Made by a program: the position numbers and the translations under genes. Positions 59,791-64,000 of a DNA stretch of 64,000 bases are shown piece after piece. Position 1 is the stretch's first letter, and each line of letters begins with the position of its first letter. The stretch is taken from NCBI RefSeq assembly GCF_000619925.1, contig NZ_JHVB01000001.1, positions 744,001-808,000 on the forward strand. Direction: 5' to 3'. The stretch is from Treponema sp. C6A8. GTDB taxonomy: Bacteria; Spirochaetota; Spirochaetia; Treponematales; Treponemataceae. The notes under the pieces are model-generated. The model searched no databases and was not told the origin of the DNA. It saw nothing but the letters and a program-made list of their open reading frames with translations.

Positions 59791-61207
59791 TTTCTGTTAC
59801 AGCCTTCTGGGCATCAACAATCTGAGCAGTTGTAGGACGGTTCAAGGCTGGAGCCTCAGAATATTCCTCTTCAGGAATTTCCACTCCTGCAAGCAGAGCC
59901 ATTTTATCAAGGGTATCCTTCATAGGACACGGGTCAAATTCTTCCTGCTTGAGAAAGTCTTCAATTTCATCATGTTTATCAATAGCCGCATCAATACTTG
60001 CAGAATTACCCTTCTGATAGATACCCGCAGTAATCATAGTGGAGTTATCGCGGTAGGTTGCCATCAAAGTTCTGATTTTACCCGCAGCAATCTGAGTCTG
60101 CTTTCCGCTTACCCGCTTAGAAAGACGGCTTATAGAAGCAAGAACATCAATTGCAGGATAATGATAAGCCTGTGCCAGCTGACGGGAAAGAACGATATGA
60201 CCGTCCAGAATACCGCGAACGGCATCTGTAATAGGCTCGTTCATATCATCAGAATCTACAAGGACGTTATAGAAGGCTGTAATGGAACCTTTATCGTTTG
60301 TACCGGTACGTTCCATAAGCTTTGGAAGCATATCAAAAACTGACGGAGGATAGCCGCCGTTTCCAGGAAGCTCACCGTTAGAAAGTCCGATTTCCTGCTG
60401 AGCCTTGGCAAAACGGGTAACGTTATCCATCATTAAAACTACGTCTTTTCCCTGGTCGCGGAAGTATTCTGCTATGGCGGTACAGACATAGGCAGCGCGG
60501 ACACGGCAGATTGCAGGCTGGTCACCAGTTGCAACTACAACAACAGAACGCTTTAAGCCTTCTTTTCCAAGATCTCGGTCAATAAAATCAAGAACCTCGC
60601 GGCCTCGTTCACCAATCAAACCGATTACGTTAATATCAGCATCAGTATTTCGGGCAATCATGGAAAGCAAAGTCGATTTACCGACACCAGACCCCGCAAA
60701 AATACCGATTCGCTGACCTTTTCCGATTGTCAAAAGTGAGTCGATGGCGCGAACGCCGGTTGTAATTCTTTTGTTTACCGGATTTTTTCGCATTGGATCC
60801 GGAGAAACTTCAATTGCAGGATAATATGTTTCCGGGCTGATTTCTCCCTTGCCGTCAATGGCAGTGCCCGTTGCATCGATAGTGCGCCCCAAAAGAGTCA
60901 TTCCAACCGGGACCTGTAAGGTGGCGCCGGAAGCAATGACTTCACAGCCTATTTCAATTCCCTTAGTTTCGCCAAAGGCAGTAAGGCGGACAGTCTTTCC
61001 CTGTAAGCCCACAACTTCAGCTTTAATTGATTTACCGCCAGGAAGCTTTATAGTACAGATTTCACCGATTACAGAACGTGGGCCTTCGCTTTCAATTTCA
61101 AGACCTTTTACGCCTGAAACGCGGCCAGTATAGAGAATTGTTTCTGCATCGCAGACTTTTTCAAGATATTTTGTAAAATTAAATTCACCCTGATAAGATG
61201 CTTTCAT
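59777..61207 (-). CDS. fliI: Flagellum-specific export ATPase FliI
   Basis: The 476-residue F1-beta-like ATPase energises export of flagellar parts. Walker A is GIFAGSGVGKSTLLSMIARN, Walker B VVLMMDNVTRFAKAQQEIGL, and GLPPSVFDMLPKLMERTG-type YPPSVFDMLPKLMERTG and LAQAYHYPAIDVLASISRLS follow. The N-terminus (about 1-100) is the beta-barrel domain. It lies between fliH and fliJ with short gaps, so the three form one unit. Confidence 0.96.
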   Translation of the reverse strand: MKASYQGEFNFTKYLEKVCDAETILYTGRVSGVKGLEIESEGPRSVIGEICTIKLPGGKSIKAEVVGLQGKTVRLTAFGETKGIEIGCEVIASGATLQVPVGMTLLGRTIDATGTAIDGKGEISPETYYPAIEVSPDPMRKNPVNKRITTGVRAIDSLLTIGKGQRIGIFAGSGVGKSTLLSMIARNTDADINVIGLIGERGREVLDFIDRDLGKEGLKRSVVVVATGDQPAICRVRAAYVCTAIAEYFRDQGKDVVLMMDNVTRFAKAQQEIGLSNGELPGNGGYPPSVFDMLPKLMERTGTNDKGSITAFYNVLVDSDDMNEPITDAVRGILDGHIVLSRQLAQAYHYPAIDVLASISRLSKRVSGKQTQIAAGKIRTLMATYRDNSTMITAGIYQKGNSASIDAAIDKHDEIEDFLKQEEFDPCPMKDTLDKMALLAGVEIPEEEYSEAPALNRPTTAQIVDAQKAVTESEEI

Positions 61208-61231
61208 AAAGTCCTCCCGTTTAAACAGACC

Positions 61232-62164
61232 TTACTCTGCCGAAGTAAGATTATCCTGCGGCTTAATTGTCTTAAGAGGAGAAACTTCAAGGATTTTATT
61301 TTCGAGTTCGGTAAGCTGACTTGAAATGCGGGCATCAATAGCACCGAAGTCAGTTTCAACAATACAACCGCCCTTTTCTACAGAAGAATCTTCAAGAACC
61401 TTGATTGCTTCAATATTTTCAACATGCTGAATAAATTCCTGAATATGAGATGTTGTAAGCTTTACTTCTTCAAGATTTACACGAAGAGTTACCTTACCGC
61501 GAGCCTTTACTTTTTTAAGGGCCGCAAGAGTATTTGCCATTACGACATTTTTCTGGCTTTCAGAAAGAATCTTTATTACTTTTCTTGCCATCAAAATTAC
61601 AAGCTCTACAATCTGGCTTTCAGTTTCAGAAAGGATTTCTTCACGGCGCTGCATTACAGATTCAACCATTTTGTGCATGCGCTCAACAAGGCGGTCTACT
61701 TCTGCAACTCCACCGTCATAGCCTTCCTTATAACCAGCCTGGTATCCATTCTGATGAGCATCTGATTCCAGCTGGGCTCTTTTTGCTTCGGCTTCTGCTA
61801 CAATCTGCTCTGCTTCTGCGCGGGCTTTAGTAAGAATCTGATTTGCTTCGTTTTCTGCATTTGCCTTGATTTCTGCCGCAGAGTTTGTCTGGCGCTGAAC
61901 TTCCTCAAAAGCAGCGTCTTCTGCCTTTTTAATGATTGCATCAGCCTGGAGCTGAGCCTCATTCTGCATCTGCTGTTTTTCCTGCTCCCACTGGGCCTTG
62001 AATTCTTCAGCTTCCTTTTTCAGGTCTTCAACAGTAGGGCCGTCATAAACTTCTTCTTCAACCTCCGGCTCTTCTTCTACCGGAGTATAATCTTTAAAAA
62101 GCGGCAAAACCATCTTCTTTTCTAGTTCTTTTGCTTCGCCGGGTCTGAAAACTGCTTTTGCCAC
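61232..62164 (-). CDS. fliH: Flagellar assembly protein FliH
   Basis: The 310-residue protein regulates FliI. An acidic N-terminal stretch (EEEPEVEEEVYDGPTVEDLK) is followed by a long coiled coil (EEFKAQWEQEKQQMQNEAQL to about 150, Ala/Glu/Gln-rich), then a GYQAGYKEGYDGGVAEVDRL segment and the conserved C-terminal domain (RKVIKILSESQKNVVMANTL, IVETDFGAIDARISSQLTEL). It sits between fliG and fliI with gaps of 34 and 24 bases. Confidence 0.93.
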   Translation of the reverse strand: MAKAVFRPGEAKELEKKMVLPLFKDYTPVEEEPEVEEEVYDGPTVEDLKKEAEEFKAQWEQEKQQMQNEAQLQADAIIKKAEDAAFEEVQRQTNSAAEIKANAENEANQILTKARAEAEQIVAEAEAKRAQLESDAHQNGYQAGYKEGYDGGVAEVDRLVERMHKMVESVMQRREEILSETESQIVELVILMARKVIKILSESQKNVVMANTLAALKKVKARGKVTLRVNLEEVKLTTSHIQEFIQHVENIEAIKVLEDSSVEKGGCIVETDFGAIDARISSQLTELENKILEVSPLKTIKPQDNLTSAE

Positions 62165-62198
62165 TTTTTGTTACCTCTCTACTTTTTTACAGATTAGT

Positions 62199-63293
62199 TT
62201 ATGAAACCAATTCGTCCTCACCAGAACGAGCAATAACGATATCACCAGAGTCTTCAAGACGACGGATGATAGATACAATCTTCTGCTGAGACTCTTCAAC
62301 GTCCTTCAAGCGGACAGGTCCCATGAATTCCATATCTTCCTTAAGCATGGAAGCCGCACGTTTAGACATGTTGCGGAAAATCTTATCCTGTACTTCGGTA
62401 TCAACAGATTTAAGCGCTTTTGCGAGTTCCTGCTGATCGACATCGCGGAGTACTTTCTGAATAGCGCGGTCGTCGAGCATAACGATATCTTCGAATACGA
62501 ACATTCGCTTTTTGATTTCCTCTGCAAGGTCTGGATCGTCTTCTTCCAGCTGTTCGATAATGGCCTTTTCAGAAGAACGGTCAACAAGGTTGAGGATTTC
62601 AACGATAGATTCAACACCACCGGCAGCAGTGTAGTCTTCAGAAGACAGAGTAGAAAGTTTCTTTTCCAATACGCGTTCAACTTCACGCAAAACGTCAGGA
62701 GATGTACGGTCCATTGTTGCAAGACGCTTAGAAACTTCAGCCTGCATTTCTTCCGGCAGGTTCTGCAAAATAATGGCAGCCTTTCCAGGCTCCAGGTAAG
62801 CAAGAATAAGGGCGATAGTCTGCGGATATTCCTGCTGAATAAAGTTCAAAAGGTGGGCAGGGTCTGTACGACGAATAAAGTCGAACGGACGAACCTGAAG
62901 GCTTGATGTAAGGCGGTTGATGATATCAATAGCCTTCTGGCTTCCCAAAGATTTTTCCAAAAGTTCGCGCGCATAATCAATACCACCAGTGGTGATAAAG
63001 TTCTGGGCATTCATAAGCTCCTGGAACTCTTCAAGAACGGCATCTTTAAATTCAGGATTTACTTTTTCCTGACGGGCAATTTCAAATGTTAGGGTTTCAA
63101 CCTCATCTTCACGCAGATGCTTCATGATTTCTGCAGAAACATCAGGGCCGATAGAGATTAAGAAAATAGCCGCTTTCTGACGGCCGGTAAGGCTTTTATA
63201 ATCTTTATTGTTCTTTTTAGAACCGGCAGCGCCAGCTGGTTTTAACACCGGTTTTGGAGATGATTTTACTTCTCCGCCTGCTTCATCAGCCAT
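62199..63293 (-). CDS. fliG: Flagellar motor switch protein FliG
   Basis: The 364-residue rotor protein has FliG-N (LTGRQKAAIFLISIGPDVSA), the middle domain with QEYPQTIALILAYLEPGKAA and the C-terminal torque helix region (MFVFEDIVMLDDRAIQKVLR, VRLKDVEESQQKIVSIIRRL). Charged torque residues sit in the last 90 residues. N-terminal residues 1-35 are a Pro/Lys-rich tail. It is 10 bases downstream of fliF and precedes fliH. Confidence 0.96.
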   Translation of the reverse strand: MADEAGGEVKSSPKPVLKPAGAAGSKKNNKDYKSLTGRQKAAIFLISIGPDVSAEIMKHLREDEVETLTFEIARQEKVNPEFKDAVLEEFQELMNAQNFITTGGIDYARELLEKSLGSQKAIDIINRLTSSLQVRPFDFIRRTDPAHLLNFIQQEYPQTIALILAYLEPGKAAIILQNLPEEMQAEVSKRLATMDRTSPDVLREVERVLEKKLSTLSSEDYTAAGGVESIVEILNLVDRSSEKAIIEQLEEDDPDLAEEIKKRMFVFEDIVMLDDRAIQKVLRDVDQQELAKALKSVDTEVQDKIFRNMSKRAASMLKEDMEFMGPVRLKDVEESQQKIVSIIRRLEDSGDIVIARSGEDELVS

Positions 63294-63303
63294 ATATTCC
63301 TCC

Positions 63304-64000
63304 CTACTCTTCCATCAGCCATGTACGTATGAGCATTGCAACATCTTCAGGATGCTCTTTTGCCATAGCAATTGCATTTTCCTGAAGCTCCATACGTCTT
63401 GTTTCTTCAACAGACATTGTAACGTCCATACCTTCGTCTTTTGCTTCCCAAAGGGCACGTTCGCGTGCTGCCTGCTGTTCTGCAAGAAGACGGGCTTCGC
63501 GTTCGCGTCTGCGTCTTTCCATTTCCTTAGAAATAATTCTGAAGAGGATAAAGCCGACAAGGATAACAGCAATAGAAACAAGAACAAGAATAATTGTACG
63601 GCGTCTTTGGATTGCAGCAAAGTATTCTGCATCCTCTTCTTCAAACTGTTTAGTACGGTCAATCTGAAGAGCTGTAACACTTACAATATCACCGCGGCTT
63701 CTGTTATAGCCGATTGCGCCTTCAATATAACTTCTTACGCTGTCAAGCTCAGCCTGAGTTGGTTCTACATAAGTGCGTTTTATGGCGCCAAATTCGTCAA
63801 ATTCCCACTGGCCGGTCTTAGGGTCTTTTGTCTTTTTCCAGATACCGTCAACATTGACAGAAACAGACCATTTTTCAGGCTTAGGAGCCGAAACTTCGTG
63901 AGTTGTTGTTGTGTTGATTACGTTATTCTGAGTAACACCTGTCTGAGTAGAACGGCCGATTACATTACTCATATCTGAATAAACAGGAGGAGTCTGTCCT
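63304..64000 (-). CDS. fliF: Flagellar MS-ring protein FliF, C-terminal part
   Basis: About 231 residues of the MS-ring protein are visible and the gene continues past the right edge in the same frame. The segment (SNVIGRSTQTGVTQNNVINT, KWSVSVNVDGIWKKTKDPKT) belongs to the periplasmic ring domain, followed by the second membrane helix (TIILVLVSIAVILVGFILFR) and a cytoplasmic tail ending ENAIAMAKEHPEDVAMLIRT WLMEE, which binds FliG. FliF is the base plate of the flagellar motor. Confidence 0.94.
   Translation of the reverse strand, partial: GQTPPVYSDMSNVIGRSTQTGVTQNNVINTTTTHEVSAPKPEKWSVSVNVDGIWKKTKDPKTGQWEFDEFGAIKRTYVEPTQAELDSVRSYIEGAIGYNRSRGDIVSVTALQIDRTKQFEEEDAEYFAAIQRRRTIILVLVSIAVILVGFILFRIISKEMERRRREREARLLAEQQAARERALWEAKDEGMDVTMSVEETRRMELQENAIAMAKEHPEDVAMLIRTWLMEE

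Noticed and set aside
63208..63978. 256-codon plus-strand frame over fliF
   Set aside because: It is antisense to a confident FliF reading and Cys/Phe-rich, as expected from the complement of its codons.

Overview
The window comes from a moderately AT-rich spirochaete, most likely a carbohydrate-fermenting, host-associated Treponema. The grounds are the flagellar order fliF-fliG-fliH-fliI-fliJ, a bactofilin, an Rho factor with a long acidic N-terminal insert, a nucleoside kinase with a threonyl-tRNA-synthetase-like N-terminus, many Sec and lipoprotein signals, and sugar ABC operons without their own ATPases. The genus is inferred from gene content and style; no database search was run.

Layout. 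1-3.1 kb: rpsO and the 5' part of pnp (cut by the left edge), two unrecognised proteins and a small XRE regulator. 3.1-6.6 kb: a RibF-like FAD synthetase, a small FecR-like protein, and a divergent DesK/NarL-type two-component pair. 6.8-13.3 kb: a beta-galactoside island (binding lipoprotein and two permeases, divergent from a GH2 lacZ). 13.4-16.8 kb: a UvrD/PcrA helicase and a COG2509-type flavoprotein. 16.9-22.9 kb: an alpha-glucan island (binding protein, two permeases, LacI regulator, malQ) with three LacI-type operator elements beside a good sigma-70 promoter. 23-29 kb: a three-gene set of BMP-family lipoprotein, 7TM-PAS protein and a 1201-residue ECF-like/propeller/HD-GYP protein. 29-34.4 kb: an RlmK-like methyltransferase, rpmE, rho, a bactofilin, an HU-like protein, rpsT and tRNA-Glu(TTC). 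34.4-38.8 kb: a JAMM-DinG helicase fusion, plsC and ilvE. 38.9-42 kb: two tandem RlpA-like DPBB-SPOR proteins and a secreted protein. 42-48.5 kb: a nucleotide-sugar dehydratase and aminotransferase, then a divergent three-subunit molybdo-flavoprotein hydroxylase. 48.5-59.3 kb: queA, ruvB, an MCP, ruvA, a nucleoside kinase, a membrane SpoIIE-type phosphatase, yebC and ruvC. 59.3-64 kb: fliJ, fliI, fliH, fliG and the 3' part of fliF.

How it fits together: two sugar import and hydrolysis modules feed central metabolism. A two-component pair, an MCP, a c-di-GMP phosphodiesterase set and a SpoIIE-type phosphatase supply sensing, with the flagellar export and switch genes as a likely output. RuvA, RuvB and RuvC are all present but in three separate places.

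The intergenic DNA is unusually rich in structured repeats. They include: (i) a roughly 100-bp multi-stem element present twice (6.6 and 30.8 kb) with paired base changes in the stems and a conserved 12-nt unpaired core; (ii) palindromic elements with AAAAATGC/GCTCCGCATTTTT ends (19.5, 30.7, 50.8 kb); (iii) long hairpins at the same place in both sugar ABC operons (8.6, 21.4 kb); (iv) heptamer arrays (YAGGTNN)n just after stop codons, always in the same orientation relative to the gene; and (v) CACAGAT arrays. The structured element, the heptamer arrays, the BMP/7TM-PAS/HD-GYP set and the JAMM-DinG fusion are the best candidates for something undescribed.
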